From NCBI GenBank assembly GCA_015061285.1, contig SUWW01000008.1, positions 114,711-178,710 on the forward strand: DNA of 64,000 bases, given 5' to 3'. Each line of letters opens with the position of its first letter. The stretch's first letter is position 1. Below the pieces are notes generated by a model, which worked only from the letters and a program-made list of their open reading frames with translations, was not told the DNA's origin and searched no databases. Positions 36,902 to 46,120 of the stretch are shown here, piece after piece. A program made the translations under genes and the position numbers. The stretch comes from Bacteroidales bacterium. Its GTDB lineage: Bacteria; Bacteroidota; Bacteroidia; Bacteroidales; Marinilabiliaceae.

Positions 36902-37642
36902 ATGAACAGATTGAAGTTAATACTATCGTTTGTAGCCATGTTTATGTTTGTGGCATCTGCCGACGCACAATTTCCATTCGGAATGGGTGGAGGCAGTGGC
37001 AAAACTGCTACAAATGCAAAACGCGAGACTCGTAGTGTAGATGACTCATACACAAAGATTTTGGCAAATAAAGGTTTGAACGTAGCTATTCTCCAAAGTG
37101 ACAAAAACGAGATTGAAGTCATCACCGATGGTTGCCCAACTTCGGATGTAATTACTGAGGTGAAGAAGGGTGTTCTTACCATAAAAATGAAGAAAGTCAC
37201 CAAAGGTTCGGCAGTTCAAGTGAATGTTAGCTTGAAAGACTTGGAATCGATAGAGGCAAAGCGTGGCGCATCAATCAGCACCGAATGTGTCTTCGTTCGC
37301 AAAGGTACGTTCAATGTAGAGGTTGACGCTCAGAGCGAAGTAGAACTCGAACTCGAGTGCGACAATCTTGTGTTGAAATCGAACTCGGGAAAAGCAGTCC
37401 TCACTGGCGAAGTTGGCTCAATGACAGCCGATTTGCGTGGTGCTGTGGGCGATATGTCGCTCGATGCAGAGAATCTGAAGGTTAAGACTATCGATATGAA
37501 AGCTACAAGTGTCAATGCTGTAGTTCGCTTCTCAGAAAGCCTCAAGGTTGACGCTGTGGGAAGTACCATTACCTATATTGGTGACAAAGAAAAGGTCTCT
37601 GCTACAACATCTTACGGTGGTAAGGTAGAACCTAAAAAATAA
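36902..37642 (+). CDS. Secreted GIN-domain (DUF2807) protein
   Basis: 246 residues from ATG 36902 (MNRLKLILSFVAMFMFVASA signal peptide). After a Gly-rich spacer (FPFGMGGGSGK), the mature region is the DUF2807 right-handed beta-helix: repeated short strands such as LKDLESIEAKRGASISTE, VDAQSEVELELECDNLVLK and VKTIDMKATSVNAVVR. These are putative auto-transporter adhesin or head GIN domains, common in Bacteroidota envelopes; function is unsettled. It starts 20 bp after clpC. Confidence 0.88.
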   Translation: MNRLKLILSFVAMFMFVASADAQFPFGMGGGSGKTATNAKRETRSVDDSYTKILANKGLNVAILQSDKNEIEVITDGCPTSDVITEVKKGVLTIKMKKVTKGSAVQVNVSLKDLESIEAKRGASISTECVFVRKGTFNVEVDAQSEVELELECDNLVLKSNSGKAVLTGEVGSMTADLRGAVGDMSLDAENLKVKTIDMKATSVNAVVRFSESLKVDAVGSTITYIGDKEKVSATTSYGGKVEPKK

Positions 37643-37659
37643 ATAGCTCAAGTGTTGCT

Positions 37660-38061
37660 ATGAGTTTCTCTTCGTTGCCAATAAGTAGAATGCATTGGCT
37701 GACAATAGTATTACTTGCCATGCGTGCTCTCCGTGACGGATATGATGCCATAGCAAACTTAATGATGACATTGAACTTAGTATCTACTTATTGCGGCAAT
37801 GTAGAACCGCGAGTAGCCTTGGGTATAATTATTCCGCTACTTATAGCGCTGAGTATCATACTTATGTTCGTAGTAAAAAATAGGGCAGGGCTGATTCTTT
37901 TTGGCCTTGCCCTTATTGCTGATACCATAGTAGGATTGATAACCCTCAACGGTTGGTATAAGCTAATACCGTTGGTGGGGCTCGCGTTGTATTATCTCAT
38001 AGTTATTAGGCTTACCAAAAACGGCGTTCATTGGTATACGCGTACAAATCCCATAGAATAA
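37660..38061 (+). CDS. Small integral membrane protein
   Basis: 133 residues with four likely membrane segments (about 12-32, 50-70, 74-94 and 98-120), for example ALGIIIPLLIALSIILMFVV and KLIPLVGLALYYLIVI. No domain recognised. It follows the GIN-domain gene by 17 bp and may share its mRNA. It could belong to small DUF families of four-helix membrane proteins. Confidence 0.7.
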   Translation: MSFSSLPISRMHWLTIVLLAMRALRDGYDAIANLMMTLNLVSTYCGNVEPRVALGIIIPLLIALSIILMFVVKNRAGLILFGLALIADTIVGLITLNGWYKLIPLVGLALYYLIVIRLTKNGVHWYTRTNPIE

Positions 38062-38323
38062 ACTATCTAAATACGTATTACTATAATCGTCCAAATGTCA
38101 AATAGTGTTACATTTGTGCGTTCACAAATTCCACCCGCGAAAAACTGAAATCTTGGAGAGAACAGAAAATACATCTTTATTAAGCAATATAACATTGTAA
38201 TAGTGGTGTAATGATATAGCTTGCTAAGTGTGTGTGGCGAGTTGTGCCAGTTTGTTTTTTGTGTGGCAACAGTGAAGTGTTGAGAATTATATGTTTCTAT
38301 AAATACTAGCAAAAAGAAAGAAG
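38062..38323. other. 262-bp gap with a possible long leader
   Basis: A TAnnTTTG box (TACATTTG, 38109-38116) lies more than 200 bp upstream of the 38324 gene and overlaps the palindrome TTTGTGCGTTCACAAA. If used, the mRNA would have a leader near 200 nt. No known riboswitch was recognised. Confidence 0.35.
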
Positions 38324-38980
38324 ATGAGACAAAAAACTAAACTACTCTTTCTCGTATTGTGGCTTTTTGTATACTCCACAACAGTTATGGCGCAGGAAGA
38401 ATCAGCCTCTGTCACCAAAGTAAAGTACCCCGTGAAAGGCTATCGCACTATTCTTGATATAGGTTTGTCGAAAGACCTTTTTTCAGATTTTTCAGGAGGA
38501 TATCATTGGGGGAATTATGTAGCTCAAGTTACTACAATTCATGGCTATCAATTTATGCCTCAATTATACGTTGGTGTAGGTGCTATGTTAGAATATGTAG
38601 AAGTAACAGTATGGAATAAGATACATACTCATTATTACTCTTTTCAAAATACATCAATCACCACATTAGCAACGGTTCGTTACGATATTATTCCTTGGAC
38701 AATAACGCCATACATAGAGGGGCGAATTGGATACAGAAAATTCATAGACGAATTTGACTTAGAAAATCCAGGCCGTTGGTACTCTTCTCCGTGCATAGGT
38801 GTGAGATTTAGGCGCTTCAATTTGGGCTTTTCTTATGAAACTATTCACATGGATGTAAAAATGAAAGAGAAATCTGAATGGAATAGTGATGGTGTATACT
38901 ATTATCACGATAAAAAATATATGTCGTATCCTGTATTCCACATGAGCTTAGATTTTGGAGCTCGCAAAAAGAGATCGTAA
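38324..38980 (+). CDS. Outer-membrane beta-barrel-like protein
   Basis: 218 residues. The signal peptide (MRQKTKLLFLVLWLFVYSTT and on to MAQ) is followed by barrel strands such as GYRTILDIGLSKDLF, PQLYVGVGAMLEYVEVT and GVRFRRFNLGFSYETIHM. The end FHMSLDFGAR resembles a closing strand. Consistent with an outer-membrane or periplasmic beta-barrel of the OmpA-N/OmpW size class. It shares a unit with the lipoprotein at 39009. Confidence 0.78.
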   Translation: MRQKTKLLFLVLWLFVYSTTVMAQEESASVTKVKYPVKGYRTILDIGLSKDLFSDFSGGYHWGNYVAQVTTIHGYQFMPQLYVGVGAMLEYVEVTVWNKIHTHYYSFQNTSITTLATVRYDIIPWTITPYIEGRIGYRKFIDEFDLENPGRWYSSPCIGVRFRRFNLGFSYETIHMDVKMKEKSEWNSDGVYYYHDKKYMSYPVFHMSLDFGARKKRS

Positions 38981-39008
38981 ATAAGCAAAGATTCAAAAGA
39001 TGAGAGAT

Positions 39009-40454
39009 ATGAATAAAAACAAGATATTAGCTATTGTTGCTATGGCTATTACAACAATGGTTGGCTTTTCGTCGTGTGAAGAAGATGAAGAGGAAGTTGT
39101 TTGGGTTTCAGAAAAGATGGGAACATCCTATATAAAGAGGGATGGCTATTATTCAGATACTTATAACCTAAAAGAATTAGACGGAAAAACTATTATCGAA
39201 GACACCATAATATGTATATCGTCAAAAGGTCAGAAATCCTACAGATATTCCGAAGATATGGACATGACGACAAGAATTGACGTTAAGTATGGCGTTGTTG
39301 GTGGCGACACATTGTATGCCAATGGTGTCGCAGATTATACAATTAAGCTCGATAAGCCTTTCGCAGAGTATTTTATTGAGTCGGTATCGTATGGCCTTGA
39401 TGTCGATGGTAATAAGTATTATGTCAGAGAACCAGAGACAGTGCATTTCTACTATATACCAAAGTTAGATTTCTCATTGTCTCGTAAGTTTGGCAAGGGC
39501 GAAAGTGCAACCGTAATAAAGTGGGATATTAGGGCATATCTAAATAATAAGAAAGAATTGACCATTCCTACTGAAACACTCAAGCATTTTGCTGTTACGG
39601 TGGAAATTTCATCAGACGAAGCGCCGTGCAATCCTGAGCCAATAGAGCTTACAGGCGACGTAGATTCTATATACGTAACAAAAGACATCGACAATGGTAT
39701 CTATCTCACACGTAATACTGTTTACGATGCAGACAATAGCCTCAAATATCTCTACGAAGAGGCCTATAAGTATAAATTCAAAGTAAATGTGACGGTTAAT
39801 GTAGGCGATACAGTTGTAGCACTTACCGATAGCATTACATCGATAATTGTAGATGGTGACTTGTACGCTATCGACGATGAGCTAAATATCTATAACACAA
39901 TAAAAATAGGCAACGATGTTTGGACTATAGATAACTATAGAGGAACTAAGGTAAAATATTACACCTCGGAAAGTGATGAGTATAATAATAAGGCCTACTA
40001 TTTCTATCAGATCTACGATGGTTGGTCAGAAGATAATTACAATAAAATCAACAAACATATTATCAATGGTTACCATGTGGCTACAGAGTCAGATTGGTCG
40101 AGCTTGGAAAAATATTTGGGAATAGAATATAAAAAGAAAGACTATTTGTCATCATATGACGATGAAGTGTTTGATGGCGAAGATGTTACGAAATATGCCG
40201 ACTATTTTGCTACGAATGTCCCTTGGCACGTGTTCGACCCCGAAGATGGCTATGCCGATTATGAAATGATTCAGAAATATCCATTTTCGTTCAATGTAGA
40301 TTATGCCGGCTATAGAGATTCGCGATATGGCGAATTAGCAGTTTATTCATGTGCTTCTGGTTATGGACATACTCGCTGTGTATCAAAGAAATACAGTAGC
40401 ATATGTAAGCTTTCTTCAACTATGGCTCACGTTCGTTTGGTAAAAGACAAATAG
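39009..40454 (+). CDS. Lipoprotein with FISUMP-like domain
   Basis: 481 residues from ATG 39009 (MNKNKILAIVAMAITTMVGF), whose signal ends in a lipobox FSSC. An acidic tract follows (EEDEEE), as in many surface-exposed Bacteroidota lipoproteins. The middle is an unrecognised beta domain; the C-terminal third, from IGNDVWTIDNYRGTKVKYY to the end CKLSSTMAHVRLVKDK, matches the FISUMP pattern, including the HIINGYHVATESDWSSLEKY block. Function is unknown. It follows the barrel protein by 28 bp and may sit in the same unit. Confidence 0.82.
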   Translation: MNKNKILAIVAMAITTMVGFSSCEEDEEEVVWVSEKMGTSYIKRDGYYSDTYNLKELDGKTIIEDTIICISSKGQKSYRYSEDMDMTTRIDVKYGVVGGDTLYANGVADYTIKLDKPFAEYFIESVSYGLDVDGNKYYVREPETVHFYYIPKLDFSLSRKFGKGESATVIKWDIRAYLNNKKELTIPTETLKHFAVTVEISSDEAPCNPEPIELTGDVDSIYVTKDIDNGIYLTRNTVYDADNSLKYLYEEAYKYKFKVNVTVNVGDTVVALTDSITSIIVDGDLYAIDDELNIYNTIKIGNDVWTIDNYRGTKVKYYTSESDEYNNKAYYFYQIYDGWSEDNYNKINKHIINGYHVATESDWSSLEKYLGIEYKKKDYLSSYDDEVFDGEDVTKYADYFATNVPWHVFDPEDGYADYEMIQKYPFSFNVDYAGYRDSRYGELAVYSCASGYGHTRCVSKKYSSICKLSSTMAHVRLVKDK

Positions 40455-40531
40455 TAAACGTGTAGAATCTTATGGTAAACTTCATTCTCTTATGAGAAGA
40501 TTATTCATGGTTGAATAAAACGTAAAAAATT

Positions 40532-40562
40532 AGGCTGCCCGAGTATCTCGAGCAGCCTTTTT
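40532..40562. terminator. Bidirectional terminator between lipoprotein and GH127 genes
   Basis: AGGCTGC (40532-40538) pairs with GCAGCCT (40552-40558), and the inner CGAG/CTCG extends the stem. A run of A precedes and T follows, so it serves both converging genes. Confidence 0.88.
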
Positions 40563-40599
40563 TATAATTACGATAAGTATGTGGTCTCAGTGCGAAAAC

Positions 40600-42912
40600 T
40601 TAATTCTTCACCACGCGCAAGTCGTAGATTTTTGGTGATGGTTTGCCATCGATAGCTTTTATGCTTATTTCTACGGTTTTAGACTTGTCGGCTGTAATGG
40701 CGAATTCGTTCTTTTCGTTGTCGCTATTTAGTCGGCCAATCTCTTTGCCATCAATAGTGATGATTGCGGTGCGTTTCTCTTTGTTATTAATATTGATAAT
40801 GAGAATGTTTGCTCCTTCGCCGAGTTTCATTTTGTAGCTAACAAAGTCGGTTGTTTCGCGCCAGTGTCGTCCATCTTCGTAGCCAGTTTTCGATTTTTGG
40901 TGATTAGTATTTATAAAGTGGTCACTTTCGGGCTGTTGCTCGCCACAAATTATGTAGTCGATGGTGCGATTTTCAAGTTCCATAAGCATGGACTCTTTCT
41001 CTCTCAATGCCTGTTGCTTAGCTTCATAGCTTGCCGCATCGATAAGCGGCAGATAGACCACGTAGCGACAGTCGTGTAAGCGATAGAATGGCTCAAATTT
41101 TAGCGTTTGGAACTCGTTTGGAGCAATGCTGCTGGAGGTGAAGCAAATGTCGTTTTGAGCCTTAGCAAACGACTTCAAGAAATCTTTATCGCCAATAAAC
41201 ACAGGCATCTTGTCAGCAGGAATTTTTGGACCAGCGGCAATATGTGCACCGCGACCGTCGTCGGCATATCTATTAGTTTGATTTTCAGTGCCTACGTTGG
41301 CAGCAAGCACCATAGGTCCGTAGCGCAAAGCATAATATTGTTTTCCGTCGGGCAGTTGGTCGGCTGTGAGGTGCATTGGCATCTTTACTGTTACAACGTC
41401 GCCAGCTTTCCATTTTCTATCTATCACGGCGTAGCCATTCGAAATAGAAGGTTTCACAGTTTCATTATTTATGCTGAATGTGGCTTCGTTGCACCATTCG
41501 GGTTGACGTATGTATAACGAGAACTTGCCATTGCCGGCGTTTTCAATATTTATAGAAGTCTGTTCGTCGTAAGGAAAACTATTCACTTGTGAAATAGTTA
41601 TGTTGCGCTCGCTCCAATTGAGTTTCGATGCGATGAAAAGGTTAACATAAACATTATCGGCAGAGTGCGCATATATCATCTCTCCGTAACGAGCGTGGTT
41701 CTCGAGGCCAGAGCCAACGCAGCACCAGAAACTCGTTTGAGGTTGCGAATAGACGCGGTAGTGGCCGGCGCGCATAGGGGTGAAGTATACAAAGCCGCCT
41801 TGAAGTGGGTTGATGGTGGATAGAATGTGGTTGTAGAGTGCGCGCTCGTAGTAGTCTACATATTTTGTGTCGACCGAAGTAGAGTAGAGCAGACGCGAGA
41901 GACGCAGCATGTTATACGTGTTGCACGTTTCGGGGCCTTGTTCGCTTTCGAGCATAGGCGTAAAGTCGTCGGAAGCGTGGAAATGCTCAAAAACGCTGTT
42001 ACCTCCAATACTTATTGAGCGTTTGGTGGTCACTGTTTGCCAAAAGAACTGCGCAGCTTTGTCCATCTGAGCATTGTTTGTGAGGTCGGCTATGCGCTTA
42101 AACCCTATCACTTTAGGTATCTGCGTATTGGCGTGCATGCCGGTGAGTTTGTCTTCCCCGTTTTCGAGTGGCTCAAGCAACCTCTTGTGGCAGAAGCGTT
42201 GCGCCAAGGTCATATATTTGGGGTCTTTAGTAATATCAGCCACATCGGCAAAGACTTCGTTCAAGCCGCCGTGCTCGCTAACGAGCATCTGCTGAACTTG
42301 CTCATCTGTAAGTTTTTCGGTGGATTTTAGTATGTAGTCGGTCAGACCTACGAGTAGTTTGCGTGCATCGTCGTTGTGGGCATATACGTATGCATCGCGA
42401 AGGCCAGCAAGCGTTTTATGTATATTATACAGCGGCACCCAACGATTGTTAAGCCCGAAAGCGTTGGCGTTAATCTCGCCTCTACTTATTGATTCCCAGA
42501 AGCCAATGCCATTAGGAATGCCGCCAACATAGCCATCGGCAGCAGCGGCGCACTCCTTCATCTCGCTAATTACGTATTCCATACGTTCTTTTATGCGTGC
42601 GTCGCCAGTGGCGGCATACATCTGTGCAAGTGCCGATAGATAGTGGCCTCCTATATGACCATCGAGACCAGTGTTTTCCCAGTTAGGATAGCTTGGCGCT
42701 TTTTCTTGTAGTCCTGCCGCACGACGATACGGCGACATCAGTCTATCGGCATCCAAGCTTAGTAGGTAGCAGATGTCGAGCTTTTGAGCTGTGAGAAATG
42801 GACTTTCGGTAAGTCGAACGTCGTTCAGAGGAAATGGTGTTACTGTTTTTTCTTGCGCCGAAATGGCAAGTGTCGTTAGTAGATAAAACAATAATGTGAA
42901 ATGGTGTTTCAT
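40600..42912 (-). CDS. Secreted GH127 enzyme, beta-L-arabinofuranosidase-like
   Basis: 770 residues with a signal peptide ending LAISAQ. The GH127 (DUF1680) alpha/alpha barrel begins NDVRLTESPFLTAQ. Two conserved metal motifs are intact: GPETCNTYN (Glu and Cys, about 322-326) and FWCCVGSG (two adjacent Cys, about 392). In characterised GH127 enzymes these four residues bind zinc and the cysteine acts as nucleophile. Members remove beta-L-arabinofuranose from plant glycans. No SusC/SusD pair is here, so it lies outside a classical polysaccharide locus. Confidence 0.92.
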   Translation of the reverse strand: MKHHFTLLFYLLTTLAISAQEKTVTPFPLNDVRLTESPFLTAQKLDICYLLSLDADRLMSPYRRAAGLQEKAPSYPNWENTGLDGHIGGHYLSALAQMYAATGDARIKERMEYVISEMKECAAAADGYVGGIPNGIGFWESISRGEINANAFGLNNRWVPLYNIHKTLAGLRDAYVYAHNDDARKLLVGLTDYILKSTEKLTDEQVQQMLVSEHGGLNEVFADVADITKDPKYMTLAQRFCHKRLLEPLENGEDKLTGMHANTQIPKVIGFKRIADLTNNAQMDKAAQFFWQTVTTKRSISIGGNSVFEHFHASDDFTPMLESEQGPETCNTYNMLRLSRLLYSTSVDTKYVDYYERALYNHILSTINPLQGGFVYFTPMRAGHYRVYSQPQTSFWCCVGSGLENHARYGEMIYAHSADNVYVNLFIASKLNWSERNITISQVNSFPYDEQTSINIENAGNGKFSLYIRQPEWCNEATFSINNETVKPSISNGYAVIDRKWKAGDVVTVKMPMHLTADQLPDGKQYYALRYGPMVLAANVGTENQTNRYADDGRGAHIAAGPKIPADKMPVFIGDKDFLKSFAKAQNDICFTSSSIAPNEFQTLKFEPFYRLHDCRYVVYLPLIDAASYEAKQQALREKESMLMELENRTIDYIICGEQQPESDHFINTNHQKSKTGYEDGRHWRETTDFVSYKMKLGEGANILIININNKEKRTAIITIDGKEIGRLNSDNEKNEFAITADKSKTVEISIKAIDGKPSPKIYDLRVVKN

Positions 42913-43059
42913 TTGTATTTATGTTATGTATTTATTTTGCTAGTTATTAGGTATTTACTAATGGTTAACAAATATTGTTACTATTTGATTGATTAGTTAT
43001 CATAAAACAAAAGCTAAAATAAGGCTAATACGTATAGCTAAGGTGGACAAAAAAGAAAA

Positions 43060-43092
43060 AAGTCGCGTCTAAGTGAATAGACACGACTTTTT
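43060..43092 (-). terminator. Terminator after pyk
   Basis: AAGTCGCGTCT (43060 on) pairs with AGACACGACTT near the far end (43079-43089), one mismatch. On the minus strand the run of T lies at 43050-43060, downstream of pyk. Confidence 0.8.
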
Positions 43093-43118
43093 GTTTGCGT
43101 ATAACTATGTATCAACAA

Positions 43119-44573
43119 TTAGTTGATGTAGTATTCAATCTTCTTGAGAAGGTTCTCAACGGTAAGGATTTCAACGAAGGTAGTGCCACCACCAACGCCG
43201 AAGCTACCACCGATGTAAGCTACAAGGTCGGAGAGCGTAAGCTCTTCAGAACCGATAAGTTTCTCGATGGTGTTGCGGAGAATCTCAGATTTTGACTTAC
43301 CATCTTCAACGATTTCGCTGAATACACCATAAGAAAGTGCGAGCTCGCGAGCTACGCGTGAGCCGTATGACAATGCGTATACAGGAACCGGTGAACGGAA
43401 TGCTGCAAGGTAGCGAGCGGTCTTGCCAGTGAAGCTATCGGTGATGATGGCTTTGATAGGCAATGCGTGAGAAGCACCTACTGCAGTTTCTGCAAGGTAA
43501 GTGGTGATTTCGTTCTTGATAGAAGGAACCGGAATATCGTTGCGTGCATCCTTGATAGGCTCAACCTCGCAAGCGATGCGGTTCATAACCGAAACTGCCT
43601 CAACAGGATAATCACCGTAAGTAGTCTCGCCAGAAAGCATGATAGCGTCGGTGCGATAGAAGATAGCGTTAGCAACGTCGGAAACCTCTGCACGTGTAGG
43701 ACGTGGATTGTGAATCATCGACTGAAGCATCTGAGTAGCTACGATAACTGGGCGCTTAGCCTCAACGCACTTACGGATAAGCATACGCTGAATGAAAGGA
43801 ATACGCTCTTGTGGAACTTCGATACCGAGGTCGCCACGTGCTACCATCACGCCATATACAACTTCGAGAATCTCGTCGATGTTGTTTACACCCTCTTGGT
43901 TCTCAATCTTAGCGATGATCTTGATAGGAGAGTTGTGAGCGTCGAGAATATCCTGAATCTCTTTTACGTCGGCCTTTGAGCGAACGAAAGAGTGAGCGAT
44001 GAAGTCGAAGTCGTTTTCGATAGCCCAAACAACGAATTTTTTATCTTTCTCGGTAAGAGAAGGCAAGTGAAGCGATACGCCAGGAACGTTTACGCTCTTA
44101 CGACCGCATTCGCCAGTCTTAGAGTCCTCGATGCGACCGTTGTTCTCTACTACGCAAAGGAGGTAATCGTCGTGCTTCTCTTCAACGTGCAAAGCAATAT
44201 CACCATCGTCGATAAGTATCTGATTGCCAACAGAAAGATCTTTTACGAAGTCTACGTATGATACGCCCAAAACTTCGTCGGTCGACTGAAGGTTAGGATC
44301 GCCTTTGACTTTGATTTTCTGACCTTTGGTAAGTACGAGAGCTTTAGGACCTTTGTTGGTACGAACTTCAGGACCTTTAGTATCTACGAGAAGTGCAATT
44401 TTGTCTGATACGGCACGTGTATTTTTTGCAATACGAGCGATACCTTCGAGATCCATGTGAGCGGTGTTGCAACGAACTACGTTCATACCAGCATTGTGGA
44501 GCTGACGAATGAATTCAACATCGCAACGGATGTCTGATACGGTTGTAACAATTTTGGTGAATTTCTTTGCCAT
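43119..44573 (-). CDS. pyk: Pyruvate kinase
   Basis: 484 residues. It starts FTKIVTTVSDIRCDVEFIR and has the family's active-site segments: MNVVRCNTAHMDLEG (Bacteroidota form of the usual RxNxSHG), LLVDTKGPEVRT, IIAKIENQEGVNNIDEIL with the catalytic Lys/Glu, VMVARGDLGIEVP and the adenine/nucleotide site TQMLQSMIHNPRPTRAEVSD. A C-terminal allosteric domain follows. It catalyses the last step of glycolysis. It is downstream of aroQ by nine bases, and this aroQ-pyk pair is a familiar Bacteroidales arrangement. Confidence 0.97.
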   Translation of the reverse strand: MAKKFTKIVTTVSDIRCDVEFIRQLHNAGMNVVRCNTAHMDLEGIARIAKNTRAVSDKIALLVDTKGPEVRTNKGPKALVLTKGQKIKVKGDPNLQSTDEVLGVSYVDFVKDLSVGNQILIDDGDIALHVEEKHDDYLLCVVENNGRIEDSKTGECGRKSVNVPGVSLHLPSLTEKDKKFVVWAIENDFDFIAHSFVRSKADVKEIQDILDAHNSPIKIIAKIENQEGVNNIDEILEVVYGVMVARGDLGIEVPQERIPFIQRMLIRKCVEAKRPVIVATQMLQSMIHNPRPTRAEVSDVANAIFYRTDAIMLSGETTYGDYPVEAVSVMNRIACEVEPIKDARNDIPVPSIKNEITTYLAETAVGASHALPIKAIITDSFTGKTARYLAAFRSPVPVYALSYGSRVARELALSYGVFSEIVEDGKSKSEILRNTIEKLIGSEELTLSDLVAYIGGSFGVGGGTTFVEILTVENLLKKIEYYIN

Positions 44574-44582
44574 TTTGTTTAG

Positions 44583-45017
44583 CTATTTTGTTTTATTGTT
44601 GTTGTCTATAATTGCCTCAACTCCAAGACGATACGAGTTGAGTCCGAAGCCGCAAATTACGCCCATACATACTGCAGAGAGATATGAATGGTGGCGGAAC
44701 TCTTCGCGGCGATGTACATTACTTATATGTACCTCTACCACCGGCGTCGTTACTGCCGAGATAGCATCTGCTATAGCCACCGATGTGTGAGTGTATGCAC
44801 CAGCATTGAGCACTATGCCATCGTAAGAGAATCCTACGCGGTGAATCTCATCTATTATGCTGCCTTCGTGATTCGATTGAAAATATTCAATATCTACATT
44901 GGGATATGTCTTGCGAAGTTCGTCTAAATACGACTCGAAACCTCTGCTACCATAGATTGATGGCTCTCTAACACCAAGCAAATTCAAGTTAGGGCCGTTT
45001 ATAATGAGTATTTTCAC
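44583..45017 (-). CDS. aroQ: Type II 3-dehydroquinate dehydratase AroQ
   Basis: 144 residues, canonical type II length. It has the N-terminal IINGPNLNLLGVREPSIYG (flexible lid Tyr/Arg), FQSNHEGSIID, LNAGAYTHTSVAIADAI with the catalytic His, and VEVHISNVHRREEFRHHS. It converts 3-dehydroquinate to 3-dehydroshikimate in aromatic amino acid synthesis. It heads the aroQ-pyk operon, divergent from the MarR gene across a 238-bp gap. Confidence 0.97.
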   Translation of the reverse strand: MKILIINGPNLNLLGVREPSIYGSRGFESYLDELRKTYPNVDIEYFQSNHEGSIIDEIHRVGFSYDGIVLNAGAYTHTSVAIADAISAVTTPVVEVHISNVHRREEFRHHSYLSAVCMGVICGFGLNSYRLGVEAIIDNNNKTK

Positions 45018-45228
45018 AATCCAATAGGTTTAATATTCAATGCTTTAGAGCTCTTTTTTGCTTTTTATCGCGGCGCGAAATTAGTAAGTTATGCTGTGAA
45101 AAAAAAGCATTGATTCCTAATTCACTTTTATTCACAAAACTTACTATACCTATATATAATTCTTAGTTAATAATATTTAATGGTGTGAATATTTTAGATT
45201 ATAAATACTTTCCTATTGAAAATATATT

Positions 45229-45236
45229 TACATTTG
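45229..45236 (+). promoter_or_regulatory. Candidate -7 box for the MarR gene
   Basis: TACATTTG fits TAnnTTTG, 20 bp before the MarR start. An imperfect CTTTC lies about 17 bp upstream. Confidence 0.45.
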
Positions 45237-45255
45237 CATCGCAAAGTTGATTTTG

Positions 45256-45651
45256 ATGGAAATGAAAAACGATAAGATATGCCGATTGCGTCGGGTTTAT
45301 TTGGCTATTGGCGAGTTTGAAAATTCTCTTATTAAGAACTTCGGACTTAACTATAACGAACTTACGCTCATTGCCATACTTAATAATAAAGATTGTATGA
45401 CGGCAAGCGAAATAGCCGATAATTTAGGCTTGAGTGCTTCATGTACATCGAAAGTTATAAGTAGTGTAGAGAAGAAAGAGCTCATTTTGCGCAATTTGTG
45501 CAAAGAAGACAAACGAATGATGCGTTTCTGTCTGACGGAGGCTGGTAAAGAAAAAATTGCTAGTATCGATTGTAGTCAAGTTGATGTCCCAGAAATACTA
45601 AAATGTTTCATCGACGACGGCTGCCCAGCGAAATTGAAAATTGAAAATTAA
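45256..45651 (+). CDS. MarR-family transcriptional regulator
   Basis: 131 residues from ATG 45256 (another ATG at 45262); the TTG at 45247 is less likely. The winged helix is clear: YNELTLIAILNNKDCMTASE, IADNLGLSASCTSKVISSVE as HTH, and the wing KEDKRMMRFCLTEAGKEK. MarR proteins sense phenolics, oxidants or reactive sulfur and usually repress adjacent genes. The downstream thioredoxin, polyferredoxin and C_GCAxxG_C_C genes are the natural targets. Conserved Cys residues (in CIRR-like start MKNDKICRL and NLCKEDK) could be redox sensors. Confidence 0.88.
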   Translation: MEMKNDKICRLRRVYLAIGEFENSLIKNFGLNYNELTLIAILNNKDCMTASEIADNLGLSASCTSKVISSVEKKELILRNLCKEDKRMMRFCLTEAGKEKIASIDCSQVDVPEILKCFIDDGCPAKLKIEN

Positions 45652-45660
45652 GAATTGAGA
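45629..45660. repeat. Short GAAAATT tandem repeat at the end of the MarR gene
   Basis: AAATTGAAAATTGAAAATTA overlaps the MarR stop region and continues as AGAATTGAG. Short repeats of this kind are common in Bacteroidales intergenic DNA. Confidence 0.5.
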
Positions 45661-45766
45661 GTAGTAAACGAATTGTGGATTAATAGCAAATAATAGTTTC
45701 CGTTGGCAATAATTTACATATATAAACAAAATCATAAATATTAACTCATAATTAATACATACAACA

Positions 45767-46120
45767 ATGGCAACAATTTTGACAAAGGCCGAATTTATTG
45801 AGAAAGTGGCCGATTACGAAAACAACAATGGCGAGTGGAAATTCAAAGGAGCACGTCCTGCAGTAATTGACTTTTTTGCTCCTTGGTGTGGTCCGTGCCG
45901 TGCTTTGTCGCCGTTAATCGATGAAGCAAGTGAAACGTATGCAGGAAAAATTGATGTCTACAAAATTGACGTTGATGCAGAGCCCGAATTGGCAGGTTTG
46001 TTTGGCATTCGTTCCATACCATCGTTACTATTCATACCAATGAACGGCGAGCCTCGCATGTCGGTAGGAGCATTGCCACGCACACAACTCAAAGAGCAGT
46101 TGGAGGCTCTGTTGGCATAA
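45767..46120 (+). CDS. Thioredoxin
   Basis: 117 residues. The thioredoxin fold has the active site FFAPWCGPCRALSP (Cys pair near 43-46), the buried Asp in VIDFFAPW, and the cis-Pro segment IRSIPSLLFIP. No signal peptide, so cytoplasmic. The stop overlaps the ATG of the membrane polyferredoxin (ATAATG), coupling this thiol reductase to an electron-transfer partner rather than to a general housekeeping role. Confidence 0.95.
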   Translation: MATILTKAEFIEKVADYENNNGEWKFKGARPAVIDFFAPWCGPCRALSPLIDEASETYAGKIDVYKIDVDAEPELAGLFGIRSIPSLLFIPMNGEPRMSVGALPRTQLKEQLEALLA